From positions 1,566,233 through 1,630,232 of the forward strand of contig JACKAJ010000015.1 of assembly GCA_020635135.1 (NCBI GenBank): a stretch of DNA of 64,000 nt, read 5' to 3'. The DNA comes from Halobacteriovoraceae bacterium. GTDB taxonomy: Bacteria > Bdellovibrionota > Bacteriovoracia > Bacteriovoracales > Bacteriovoracaceae. Every line of letters starts with the position of its first letter. Position 1 is the first letter of the stretch. A program made the position numbers and the translations under genes. Shown piece by piece: positions 36,208 through 44,605 of the stretch. The notes beneath the pieces were generated by a model. The model was not told the origin of the DNA and made no database searches. It saw nothing but the letters and a program-made list of their open reading frames with translations.

Positions 36208-36276
36208 AGGTGCCAGGCTCTTTTCGTTAAACCACTGCGTTTAATGCTATGGTTTAACGAAAAGAGCCTGGCACCT
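36208..36276. repeat. REP-like perfect palindrome between convergent genes
   Basis: A 27-bp left arm (36208-36234, beginning AGGTGCCAGGCTC) is perfectly complementary to the right arm (36250-36276), with a 15-base loop. An extra direct partial copy TTTAAGGTGCC lies just before it (~36191-36201). The TGCCAGGC-containing arm recalls REP/BIME palindromes mobilised by REP-associated tyrosine transposases. The right arm ends 1 bp from the minus-strand gene's stop, so it can serve as a bidirectional terminator. No transposase gene is nearby. Confidence 0.8.
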
Positions 36277-36277
36277 A

Positions 36278-36724
36278 TCAGATACCCTCTTGGTCAATGG
36301 TGGATTTTCTATAGACAATCAAGCCGTCAGTGTTGAATAACCAAAAATCAGTAAAATTTGTCTGAATCTCTCTCTCTTCATGCTTCCCTGTAAAGGAACC
36401 CTCTACGAATACGGAATTTTTGGAGACACTAATTTTATTAATACTATGCTTACCCTTTAGAGATCTAACTTCAGTATAGAATTTTTTAATTTTTGACTTA
36501 GAACCTAAGTAGAAAGATTCTCCACGTTCATAGATTGCCCTATTAGCAAAAATTTTAAAGACTTCTGAAAGATGGCCTTGATCGATATCTAAATAATACG
36601 TTAGCACTGTTTGTTTGTAATATAATGAAGGTTTTATGAATGGGCGATGGCATTCTTTTATGGCTCCAAAAGTTTGAATGTTTGAAATTAAGAATAGGAA
36701 TAATGCCAAGGAAACTGTCTTCAT
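36278..36724 (-). CDS. Exported NTF2/SnoaL-like protein
   Basis: 148 residues. Signal peptide MKTVSLALFLFLISNIQTFGA. The mature part has the order expected for an NTF2-like cone fold: LDIDQGHLSEVFKIFA, then GSKSKIKKFYTEV, then strands ending TDFWLFNTDGLIVYRKS. No catalytic residues can be assigned. It terminates at the REP-like palindrome. Confidence 0.65.
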   Translation of the reverse strand: MKTVSLALFLFLISNIQTFGAIKECHRPFIKPSLYYKQTVLTYYLDIDQGHLSEVFKIFANRAIYERGESFYLGSKSKIKKFYTEVRSLKGKHSINKISVSKNSVFVEGSFTGKHEEREIQTNFTDFWLFNTDGLIVYRKSTIDQEGI

Positions 36725-36869
36725 AAAAATCTAATCGGTCAAATAAGCATTTAAGGTTAGCCCTTTATTTGAGAGGTAAATCTTTTTCTATGCTTATAAT
36801 GAGTTTAGGTAGGTAAATATTTCACCCATCCTTGATTGAATTATTTAACTAGGATAATGAGATTTTATT

Positions 36870-37460
36870 ATGCAGCTACAAGTGACAGAAGTTATATCAG
36901 GTTCAGCGAGTATTTTTAGTATTTCTTCAATGGGAATCTACTTTATCAATCTAACCAAAGGGAAATCTATACCTAATCCAGCGACTTGGATTACATGGCT
37001 GGTCATTGGTCTCATTAACCTTTTGACTTATTTTTATCTAGCAAACGGGAATTTTCTTAAAGCTCTACCTCTATTATTCGTAGTTGGGGGAATCATTCTT
37101 GTTGCAGTTTACTCTTCAGTTAATGGCAAATTTGCAAGACTTAGCACTCTAGATATGATCTGCTTGGCCGTAGCACTTGTCGTTGGTGTTTTTTGGCAAA
37201 TAAGTGGTAATCCGCAGACTGCTAATTTGCTTCTTCAAATCGTCTATGTAATTTCATTTATTCCAACTGTTAATGGACTAAGAAAAAAGGAAATTTTTGA
37301 ATCATCCCCACCATGGATACTCGCTGTGATAGCCTATTCCTTGATGATTGTAGGAATTATAATGAGCTGGGGACAAAGTTCATGGATAGAGTTAGTCCAC
37401 CCTATATTCAATGGAATACTTGGAAATGGTCTGGTCGCCTATTATTCTCTCATCAAATAA
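36870..37460 (+). CDS. Polytopic membrane protein, PQ-loop/SWEET-like order
   Basis: 196 residues with about six hydrophobic segments (near 8-28, 40-60, 65-85, 95-112, 118-135, 148-190). An NPATWITWLVIG motif in segment two recalls the PxxxW motifs of small transporters of the PQ-loop type, but recognition is weak. TATAAT at 36795-36800 may be its -10 (no good -35). It ends 3 bp before the convergent M16 gene. Confidence 0.6.
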   Translation: MQLQVTEVISGSASIFSISSMGIYFINLTKGKSIPNPATWITWLVIGLINLLTYFYLANGNFLKALPLLFVVGGIILVAVYSSVNGKFARLSTLDMICLAVALVVGVFWQISGNPQTANLLLQIVYVISFIPTVNGLRKKEIFESSPPWILAVIAYSLMIVGIIMSWGQSSWIELVHPIFNGILGNGLVAYYSLIK

Positions 37461-37462
37461 TT

Positions 37463-40033
37463 TTAAGAAGGGCCTGAAGTTACGACAATTTGTTTTTGAG
37501 AAAGAAATTTTTTCAAAAACTTATTGAGAGCTTCGGGTTCGATCTTCTTTATATTTTCAACAGTCATATCTTCGAAATCGATACCCAGTCCATGCAAAAC
37601 AGGAATGGAATAGTAATTGGCGAAATCGTCGTTACTTTGAAGTTGGAGATCTTTTTGTCCTACGATCATTTTTTTGAGGCGATGAATTTCAGTTTTCTTT
37701 AGACCTTTATCTCGGAGTTTATTTAAGATTTTTTCGATGGCCGCAATCGCTTTTTGGGTCTTATCTGCACCAGAACCAATATAGATTCCCCAGTATCCAG
37801 CTTCGAGGGCGCTGTGGAGAATAGGCTGGGTGGCATAGCAAAGTCCTTGGCGATCACGGACTTCTACGAAAAGTTCACTTGACTGTCCTGAGAGATAAGC
37901 CGTGAGCATTTTGAGATAAATATTTTGTTTGGCATCGAGGGGAAGTCCGGGGAAACCAATGAACACTTGGGTTTGTTCACGATCAAACTCAATGTGTTCA
38001 GTAATATTTTTATCGAGGGTTAATTTATGAGTCGTATAAGGTTTAATCTCTCGCCCTTTGAGCCCTGAGAGAAAAGGAGTGAGGGCAGTGATAAGATTTT
38101 CTAATGGGAGATCTCCACAGTATGTAAAGAGGATTTCGTTGCTTTTTAAATTTTTGTTATGAAGATTTCTCAAACTCGCTTGAGTGATATTTTGAATAGA
38201 GTGTTCATTTCCAGTTAGATCGAGCGCATAAGGATGATCTTTGAAAAGGAGTTTGTTAAATTTTTTAAAGCATTGTTTTACGGGATCGATCTTAAAGTTT
38301 TCGTACATGCGTTTGAGCATCTCAATTTCTAGATTATAGAATGACTCAGGAAATTCAGGGTACAGAAGAGTGTTGAAAAAATCGTTAACATGTTCTGAAA
38401 AGTGCTCTGAAAGACCTTGCATGGTGAGACCATAAGCATTTTTTCCACTAAAACCACTCAGGCTTGCCGATTTGGTATCGAGTTCAAGCTTGAGATCTTG
38501 GTATTTTTTTTCTTTGTTCCCGTAAGTTAATGATTTGGCTATGAAATAGTGGGAGCCACAATTCTCTTTTGTCTCAAGGGTGAGGCCACCTTTGAGATAA
38601 GCGTGAAGCACAAAAGTAGGGATTGCTGGGTTTTGGCGATAAAGGAGATTAATTCCTTCTTTCAACTTGATCACTTGAACGAGGGGATCGAATTTGGATT
38701 TTTTTGAATGAACAGCATATTTTTCAGGTTTAATTTTTTTGATCACAGGATTTAGAGAATCTTTAAATTCTTTAATTGCATCACGAATCGAGTCGTGTTC
38801 AATTTTCAGAGGAAGCTGAACATTGAAATGAAAGTTTCTTTTTAATATTTCAATGAGAGCTAAGTTGACATCTGATAACTGTGCGCTTTTGATTTTTGAA
38901 ATAAACTCATCCTCACAATAGATGTTACCATTTTGAGCGAATCCATGCCCGAGTGAAAAAGCAAACGATTCGACTGATTCTTTTTCATAAATCTTAGAAG
39001 CAACATATTGATTTTTAATTTTTGTAAGATCTTCTTCAGTGAATTTATTTTCGAGGACATCAGCAAGAACTTCTTTAAATTTTTTAAGAAGTTTATCAAG
39101 GTTTTTAAGAGGAAAGGTGAGTTTGATAAAATGCACTCCACCATCATTCATAAACATCGTTGTTCCCGAAGCATATGTTGCAAGCGAAGAATTTTTCACT
39201 AACTCTTTTTGAAGATATGAAGTTTCACCATGGGCTAAGCAATTAATGGCCAAGTCTTCAACGGCACCATTTTGAACATCGTAGCGGGGAGCTTGAGTTG
39301 TCATGGTAATGGTTACTTGACTGACATCTTTGTTGTGAACGTGAATATGATGTCCATTGGTTTTAATTTTAAAAGGAGAAAACTTAGTTTTAGATCCTTT
39401 GGGTAGTTTATATTTTTTAATGAGAGATTCTAGTTTTTGTTCTGAACTAAAGTCTCCAGTGACTAATAAGGCTGCATTGTTAGAGTTATAATATTTTTTC
39501 CGAAATGCCACTAGCTGGGAGCGAGAAAAACTTTTAATAGTCTTTTCATTCCCTAGAATTGGGTGGGCATACTTGCCAGTAAAACTATTTTTTTGAATTT
39601 GATGAAAATGAAAATGGCTCGGGTTATCGATGGACCGGCGATATTCTTCAAAAACGACTCCTCGCTCAGGGACTAGTTCTTCATTTTTAAATTCTGGGTT
39701 ACAGATCATATCCATGAGAATTTCTAAGCTATGATTTAGATAATTTTTAGGAGAGTTAATGTAATAGCAAGTATAATCAAAAGAGGTAAAGGCATTAACC
39801 TCTCCTCCAAAACTTTCTATTTCATAAGCAATTTTACTACCGGGTCTTTTTTTTGTTCCCTTAAAAAACATGTGCTCAAGAAAATGAGCAATACCTAAAT
39901 CTTTACCAGATTCCAGAGCACTTCCAGCACGAAACCAGAATTGCACACTATTGGATTTCGCTCCAGGGTAATGGATAAAATAAGTATCGAGACCATTGAT
40001 AACTTTTTCACTAACTTTTAATTCTTTTCTCAT
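37463..40033 (-). CDS. M16-family zinc metallopeptidase, two fused units
   Basis: About 856 residues from ATG 40033 (MRKELKVSEKV); upstream in-frame ATGs (to 40111) would overlap hemW more and lack family similarity. The N-terminal unit has the inverted zinc motif HFLEH and the downstream ERGVVFEEYRR Glu, so it should be catalytic. The C-terminal unit (from ~430) has RQNPAIPTFVLHAYLKGG and RDRQGLCYATQPI but lacks HxxEH, as in the inactive half of M16 pairs. No signal peptide, so cytoplasmic or leaderless. Family members clear peptides; substrate unknown. Confidence 0.85.
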   Translation of the reverse strand: MRKELKVSEKVINGLDTYFIHYPGAKSNSVQFWFRAGSALESGKDLGIAHFLEHMFFKGTKKRPGSKIAYEIESFGGEVNAFTSFDYTCYYINSPKNYLNHSLEILMDMICNPEFKNEELVPERGVVFEEYRRSIDNPSHFHFHQIQKNSFTGKYAHPILGNEKTIKSFSRSQLVAFRKKYYNSNNAALLVTGDFSSEQKLESLIKKYKLPKGSKTKFSPFKIKTNGHHIHVHNKDVSQVTITMTTQAPRYDVQNGAVEDLAINCLAHGETSYLQKELVKNSSLATYASGTTMFMNDGGVHFIKLTFPLKNLDKLLKKFKEVLADVLENKFTEEDLTKIKNQYVASKIYEKESVESFAFSLGHGFAQNGNIYCEDEFISKIKSAQLSDVNLALIEILKRNFHFNVQLPLKIEHDSIRDAIKEFKDSLNPVIKKIKPEKYAVHSKKSKFDPLVQVIKLKEGINLLYRQNPAIPTFVLHAYLKGGLTLETKENCGSHYFIAKSLTYGNKEKKYQDLKLELDTKSASLSGFSGKNAYGLTMQGLSEHFSEHVNDFFNTLLYPEFPESFYNLEIEMLKRMYENFKIDPVKQCFKKFNKLLFKDHPYALDLTGNEHSIQNITQASLRNLHNKNLKSNEILFTYCGDLPLENLITALTPFLSGLKGREIKPYTTHKLTLDKNITEHIEFDREQTQVFIGFPGLPLDAKQNIYLKMLTAYLSGQSSELFVEVRDRQGLCYATQPILHSALEAGYWGIYIGSGADKTQKAIAAIEKILNKLRDKGLKKTEIHRLKKMIVGQKDLQLQSNDDFANYYSIPVLHGLGIDFEDMTVENIKKIEPEALNKFLKKFLSQKQIVVTSGPS

Positions 40034-40052
40034 GGAAAACATTATATCGTTA

Positions 40053-41174
40053 ATGCCCATGGAAGTGAATTCACTGTATCTGCATTTTCCGTACTGCAAG
40101 CATTTGTGCAATTATTGTGATTTTTTCAAGCACAAGCTCCAAGACCAGAGCCAATTAAATAATTTTCATCGTTATTTGGAAAACTCTGCAGAGAAGCTCT
40201 GGCAGCTGCTCTACGAAAAGGGAGCAAGCCTTTCTGTCCTTGAAACCCTTTATTTAGGAGGGGGGACTCCATCTTTGTGGGGGGAAGCAGGTGCAAAATT
40301 TTTAGAAAAATTTATGCTTGATCGAAAGATATCGTTCAAACCAAAGCATGAATTTACCCTGGAAACTGATCCAGGGGCCTGGGAGACTGTAGGGCTCGAG
40401 CTTTTTAAACAGCTAGGAGTCAACCGTTTTTCCATTGGGTTGCAGTCATTGGACGCATTGATTTTTCCTTATCTCGATCGATCCCACACACTTAAGGAAT
40501 CCCTTGAACTCTTAGAGTTTATGGCTTCCCACCAAAATAATTTTTCTGTGGATTTCATGTTGGGAGTTCCGCACCCTGAGTTCATTCAAAGAGATATTGA
40601 AGGGGAGTTGGAGAGAATTTTAAGTTTTTCTCCCAAACATATTAGCCTTTATATTTTTTCAGTTTCTAACAAATACCCTTTATTTTCACTCATCCCCGAA
40701 GAATCGCAAATTGCTGAAGAATTTGAGCGAGTCCATCAGTTTTTGACTTCCAAGGGCTTTAATCACTATGAAGTTTCTAATTACGCTCTTTCAGGTTTTG
40801 AATCAAAACATAATTGGAAGTATTGGGATCAGAAGTCTTATGCAGCACTGGGGCCTTCAGCGGCTGGGTTGTTAGTGAAGGAAAATGAGGGACTGCGTTT
40901 TAAATGGAAGCCGCAGCTCGTTTCAGAGTTCGATGTAGAAGAATTAAGTAGTACTCAGTTACTTTATGAGAAGCTCTACACATCCTCTCGATCTAACAAA
41001 GGTTTTATTCTCTCGGAATTTTTCGATGGAGAGAATTTATTGCAAGCAATGACTGTTGCAAAAAAATACCAAGAACAAGGTCTTGGTATTTTTTCTAAAG
41101 ACAATTTTACTTTTAATTCCCAGGGAATGATTGTGCTCGATTCCCTAGTGCAAAATTTTGTAAATCTTATTTAA
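40053..41174 (+). CDS. hemW: HemW-like radical SAM protein
   Basis: About 373 residues from ATG 40053 (MPMEVNSLYLHFPYC); 40059 is also possible, and a longer frame to 39996 would run further into the divergent M16 gene. The cluster motif is CKHLCNYC (CxxxCxxC). Other marks are LYLGGGTPSLWG, TLETDPGAW and GVNRFSIGLQSLD, as in HemW/HemN relatives, and the C-terminal HemN domain. HemW delivers heme to proteins rather than acting as coproporphyrinogen oxidase. Its stop directly abuts the stop of the convergent secreted gene (0 bp). Confidence 0.85.
   Translation: MPMEVNSLYLHFPYCKHLCNYCDFFKHKLQDQSQLNNFHRYLENSAEKLWQLLYEKGASLSVLETLYLGGGTPSLWGEAGAKFLEKFMLDRKISFKPKHEFTLETDPGAWETVGLELFKQLGVNRFSIGLQSLDALIFPYLDRSHTLKESLELLEFMASHQNNFSVDFMLGVPHPEFIQRDIEGELERILSFSPKHISLYIFSVSNKYPLFSLIPEESQIAEEFERVHQFLTSKGFNHYEVSNYALSGFESKHNWKYWDQKSYAALGPSAAGLLVKENEGLRFKWKPQLVSEFDVEELSSTQLLYEKLYTSSRSNKGFILSEFFDGENLLQAMTVAKKYQEQGLGIFSKDNFTFNSQGMIVLDSLVQNFVNLI
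41061..41094. terminator. Bidirectional terminator-like hairpin inside hemW
   Basis: A 14-bp perfect stem pairs AAAAAATACCAAGA (41061-41074) with TCTTGGTATTTTTT (41081-41094) around the loop ACAAGG. A-run on one side and T-run on the other allow termination on both strands. It lies in the hemW coding sequence ~80 bp before its stop, so it would mainly stop leftward transcripts of the convergent gene. Confidence 0.55.
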
Positions 41175-43625
41175 CTATTTTCCAAGAGCTTCAAGAAATT
41201 GCATAACACCTCCATGTAAAGACATGTTACATTCTGTAAATACAGCACCACCCTCTCGAAGAGATCTCTTGGCGACTCTTATGAAAGCTTTTTCGAAGTC
41301 AGTGAGATCGGGAACTTTTGAGAGATCGTATTTCCCTTGGTCAATTCTTGGATTGGCCCAGTCTGGAACCCAAGCACTATAATTAGTTCCAGTGAGATTA
41401 ACTTTGACCCAAGTTCCCCACTCATCCACGGATTTGATACCGAATTCACGAATAACTGAGTCTCCACTTCGACCGACCCATACAGGTCGACCATAGGGGA
41501 TGTGAGTACGAGGAATGTCTTTGATTTTAGGAAGCACAGAATTCTTTCCCTCTGGAATCCACTTGGGATTGTCGAATAATCCCAGCTTTTCAACTTGATC
41601 GAAGGCTTTCTTATAGTTTTTTATATCGAGATCGATGACAGGCGTATCTTTGATATTAAGTTTTTTGATTTGTTCCTGAGCTTGGGGCCCGAGAGCGATG
41701 ATGAGTTTGGGTTTTTGTTCATTGACAATTTTGTTAACGAGTTTTTCACGCCAAACTTTTGTCTCTCTAAGTACATGGTTCCAATCATCTTGACTTGCGC
41801 CTGTCATATCAAACGGAACAGTCTTGAGAACGAGGTATTTGTCTTCCACGCCAAGCCCATTAAGAAAACCATTAAGGCGTTGACCTTCTTCTCCCGACAT
41901 GGCCACGGCAGAGTAAATACTGTCGTAATCTCCGGGAGCATCACTGAGAATAAAAATTTCAGGAGCAGCGAATGTACCTCGATAATAACCAAAGGCTCCG
42001 TGATCAATGGTGTTTTTAACGTACAGAGCATCTGATCCATTTTTTTGAACACTCATTCCAGGTTTAACCTTGAATATTTTTTTGAAATTGAGATTTTCTC
42101 TCATGAGATCGGCATAATCAGCTGGAGGACCATCATCAAAGATCAGTGGCATTTCTCTTGAAGGGTGCCATGGCCAATCATTTTTGGGAATGTCATCACT
42201 AGGCCATCCTCCTTTGACTCTAGCAATATCTTCTTTATTTTTGTAGCCATCCACACGGCTGCCAACAACGATGGCTTCTGGTTTTCCTGAGACTCTTTTA
42301 GAAATAGATTGATTGATTTTTGTTGCATCTGTTTGTCCAAATGCATAGTCAGCGTCAGGGATTTTTCCTTTCATTTTGTAATCAAACTGTTTTCCACCCC
42401 AGATCGTTTCGTTGATGTCGGCTTTTTTATCTATTTCAAAATCCCAGTCGTATTGATCACTGTTTTTATACATTAAGAGGCGGTCAGCTTCTCTTTGAAA
42501 GCTATCATTGAGTTGCTTGATTTTCTTCGCAATCTTATCCTTATCTCCACCCGCACTGGCAATACTTCCAGGGTGTGGGAAATTAATGAAGCCAATGCCA
42601 TGGGTAATTATTTTTGTTTTTTTATAAATGGGTGAATAATATTTTAAGCCTTTGAGACTTTGAGTACGTTCACCACCTATCTCCATTTTTGAAAGATCGG
42701 GACCAAATTGGTATCGGCTAAACATTCCATTTCCATCTGGACCGCCTTTCAGTTTAGCGACGCGATCGAGAACATCGGGATCGTTCGCTCTGCTCATCAG
42801 TTCATTTTGAACTTCACGACTCTTGTAGTTCGGTTCAGCTTCACCGGGTTTTAAAAGAGCGTTTCGTCCTTTCTCATCGACAGGATAGAAAAAATAATTG
42901 TTTCCACCTGCGTAGGCTTTTTTGTATTTAACCATCTGGTAGCGAGCGGCATCTTCGTCTGAAATGGCAGGAGGAACATAACCACCTCGGCTATTAATAT
43001 AAGTGGCAAGCGATTCTTTAGCGGCTCCACCAACGGTAGCGATCACGCGTAAAGAATCAGGATTGGCGTCAATGAGCATATCAAAGTGACGATTTCTAAA
43101 ATCAACAATAGGAGAAATGAGTGATTGAGATAGAAGATAAGTATCGGGGTTCATGAATTGTCGCCAAACCAACTTCCCATCAATTAAGACGGGAGCATAA
43201 TCGGCGTGTTGGCCAGCAATCGTACTAACATAGGTATTAGTGAAGTGATAACTTCTGTTCACTCCGAGATACTCAGCGAGCCCTTGAAGACGCCCACCGG
43301 TACCACCTGTAAAAGGGCGGTTAGCGATTTCTGCGATGTGTGTTCCGTCTTGTCCCCAAATTCCCATTTTAACTTCATTGAAACCTGTTCTTCCCCGGTA
43401 AAAAATTGGCCCCCAAATTGGACGGAAGCGAACACCGTTGAGTTTTTTGGAGAGACCTTCCATGTTGGGGTGGCTGGCGAAGTATTCTAGCCAGGCTCTT
43501 CCCACTTCGGTATTCGGGTCGGGACCTCGATCATACGCTCCCGGTGAATAGAGAAATGAGTCTTGGGAGAATGAGGAAGTAATAAAAAAGAGGAATAAAA
43601 AGAGAAATTTGTTAGTGAACTTCAT
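41175..43625 (-). CDS. Secreted protein with two uracil-DNA-glycosylase-like domains
   Basis: 816 residues from ATG 43625; an upstream ATG (43694) would put 23 residues before the signal peptide and overlap the inverted-repeat element. Signal peptide ~1-20. Domain 1 (~60-385) has GQDGTHIAEIANRPFTGGTG (91-110, UDG motif A with G.sG..L), TNTYVST (129), VIATVGGAA (194) and NFPHPGS (348-354, like the HPSP loop). Domain 2 (~545-730) has ILSDAPGDYDS (559), SGEEGQRL (577), KPKLIIALGPQAQ (638) and YGRPVWVGRSGD (711). This order fits the UDG superfamily. A usual catalytic Asp/Asn is not certain. Export of such folds is unusual; damaged or foreign (prey) DNA is a possible substrate, purely inferred. 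Confidence 0.6.
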   Translation of the reverse strand: MKFTNKFLFLFLFFITSSFSQDSFLYSPGAYDRGPDPNTEVGRAWLEYFASHPNMEGLSKKLNGVRFRPIWGPIFYRGRTGFNEVKMGIWGQDGTHIAEIANRPFTGGTGGRLQGLAEYLGVNRSYHFTNTYVSTIAGQHADYAPVLIDGKLVWRQFMNPDTYLLSQSLISPIVDFRNRHFDMLIDANPDSLRVIATVGGAAKESLATYINSRGGYVPPAISDEDAARYQMVKYKKAYAGGNNYFFYPVDEKGRNALLKPGEAEPNYKSREVQNELMSRANDPDVLDRVAKLKGGPDGNGMFSRYQFGPDLSKMEIGGERTQSLKGLKYYSPIYKKTKIITHGIGFINFPHPGSIASAGGDKDKIAKKIKQLNDSFQREADRLLMYKNSDQYDWDFEIDKKADINETIWGGKQFDYKMKGKIPDADYAFGQTDATKINQSISKRVSGKPEAIVVGSRVDGYKNKEDIARVKGGWPSDDIPKNDWPWHPSREMPLIFDDGPPADYADLMRENLNFKKIFKVKPGMSVQKNGSDALYVKNTIDHGAFGYYRGTFAAPEIFILSDAPGDYDSIYSAVAMSGEEGQRLNGFLNGLGVEDKYLVLKTVPFDMTGASQDDWNHVLRETKVWREKLVNKIVNEQKPKLIIALGPQAQEQIKKLNIKDTPVIDLDIKNYKKAFDQVEKLGLFDNPKWIPEGKNSVLPKIKDIPRTHIPYGRPVWVGRSGDSVIREFGIKSVDEWGTWVKVNLTGTNYSAWVPDWANPRIDQGKYDLSKVPDLTDFEKAFIRVAKRSLREGGAVFTECNMSLHGGVMQFLEALGK

Positions 43626-43655
43626 AAATCCATCCCTGGTTTTGAAAGTTTGAAA

Positions 43656-43851
43656 AACTATTGGGCGTATCCTCATTTCAAATTCTGGCTGCAAAGTCTA
43701 TTTTTCTTCGCTATAGAAGCATTTTCGTCATCGAATTTTCTGCGACTTAACTTTAGCTAAGCCTCAAAAATTCGCTCCTCAACTACTCCTCTAACTTGCA
43801 AACTAAACTTTTCGCTTCAAAATTTGAAATGAGGATACGCCCTAATAGTTT
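43656..43851. mobile_element. MITE-like element with 30-bp terminal inverted repeats
   Basis: The left end 43656-43685 (AAACTATTGGGCGTATCC and on) is the reverse complement of the right end 43821-43851 except for one inserted base. The 135 bp between them have no coding frame. Size, AT-rich core and terminal inverted repeats fit a miniature inverted-repeat element; no target-site duplication is clear. Alternatively it is a long RNA stem or two inverted regulator sites. The left end overlaps the 5' region of the secreted gene. Confidence 0.5.
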
Positions 43852-43979
43852 AGCTAAAATTCAGAGAATTCCTAGTTCACTTGAGTAAGCGGTGGGGATT
43901 TCCCGACACAACGAGTCTGAATGGGCTAACTACTTGAAATACTAAGTTAAATTTTATGAGAAAAACTTAAATTCGCAAT

Positions 43980-44010
43980 CTTGACATTGATCGCTTCGAC
44001 ACCATTTTAT
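43980..44010 (+). promoter_or_regulatory. Sigma32-like heat-shock promoter
   Basis: CTTGACA (43980-43986), a 14-base gap and ACCATTTTAT (44001-44010) resemble the heat-shock consensus CTTGAAA-N-CCCCATnT. It sits 35 bp before the grpE start at 44045. No CIRCE inverted repeat was seen. Confidence 0.5.
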
Positions 44011-44044
44011 ATTTAGTATGTTTAAGCAAAAAGGTGATGAAAAA

Positions 44045-44587
44045 ATGAATACAGAAGAGCGTGAAGTCGAGCTAACAAGCGAGGCTGAGGAAGTGGAAGC
44101 GAGTGAAGAGCAGCCAGTTGACGAGAAAAAAGAAGAAAAAAAGAGCGATGAGGTCGACTATAAAGAAAAATACTACTACCTCGCTGCTGAAATGCAAAAC
44201 TTAAGAAAGAGAATGGAGAGAGAATCATCGCAGTTGGTGAAGTTTGCGAATGAAAATCTCTTGAAAGACGTAGTGGACGTTATTGATAGTTTTGAATTGA
44301 CTGTCAAGGCCTTAAAAGTTGATGAAGACGAGAAAATTAAAAATATCGTCGTGGGGATTGAGATGGTGAGAAAGCAATTTCTCGATACTTTGGGAAAACA
44401 TGGATTGCAGAAGGTTGAAACTGAAGGCGAAAAATTTGATCCTAATTTTCACGAAGCTCTCGCGCAAATCAAGGATGAAAGTAAAGAAGATATGGATATT
44501 GTTTCAGAAGAACAATCAGGTTACGTGCTCAATGGAAGATTATTGCGAGCATCGAAAGTGATTGTTGTGAACAATTCAAAAGATTAA
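44045..44587 (+). CDS. grpE: Nucleotide exchange factor GrpE
   Basis: 180 residues from ATG 44045 (MNTEEREVELTS), with AAGGTGA upstream. An in-frame ATG at 44018 is nearer the promoter and would be almost leaderless. The protein has an acidic head, a long helix (EKYYYLAAEMQNLRKRMERE), and the beta-domain segment FDPNFHEALAQ. It releases ADP from DnaK. It heads the grpE-dnaK-dnaJ operon. Confidence 0.95.
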   Translation: MNTEEREVELTSEAEEVEASEEQPVDEKKEEKKSDEVDYKEKYYYLAAEMQNLRKRMERESSQLVKFANENLLKDVVDVIDSFELTVKALKVDEDEKIKNIVVGIEMVRKQFLDTLGKHGLQKVETEGEKFDPNFHEALAQIKDESKEDMDIVSEEQSGYVLNGRLLRASKVIVVNNSKD

Positions 44588-44605
44588 TTTAAAAAGGAGT
44601 CTATA

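Larger units (their letters stand above)
43626..44044. other. Intergenic region, 419 bp
   Basis: The gap separates the leftward secreted gene from rightward grpE. It holds the 196-bp inverted-repeat element (43656-43851) and the sigma32-like promoter (43980-44010). No gene was recognised; the frame at 44018 is judged an over-long grpE start. Confidence 0.7.

Noticed and set aside
43625..43694. Longer start of the secreted UDG-like protein at 43694
   Set aside because: It would place 23 residues before a good signal peptide and overlaps the inverted-repeat arm.
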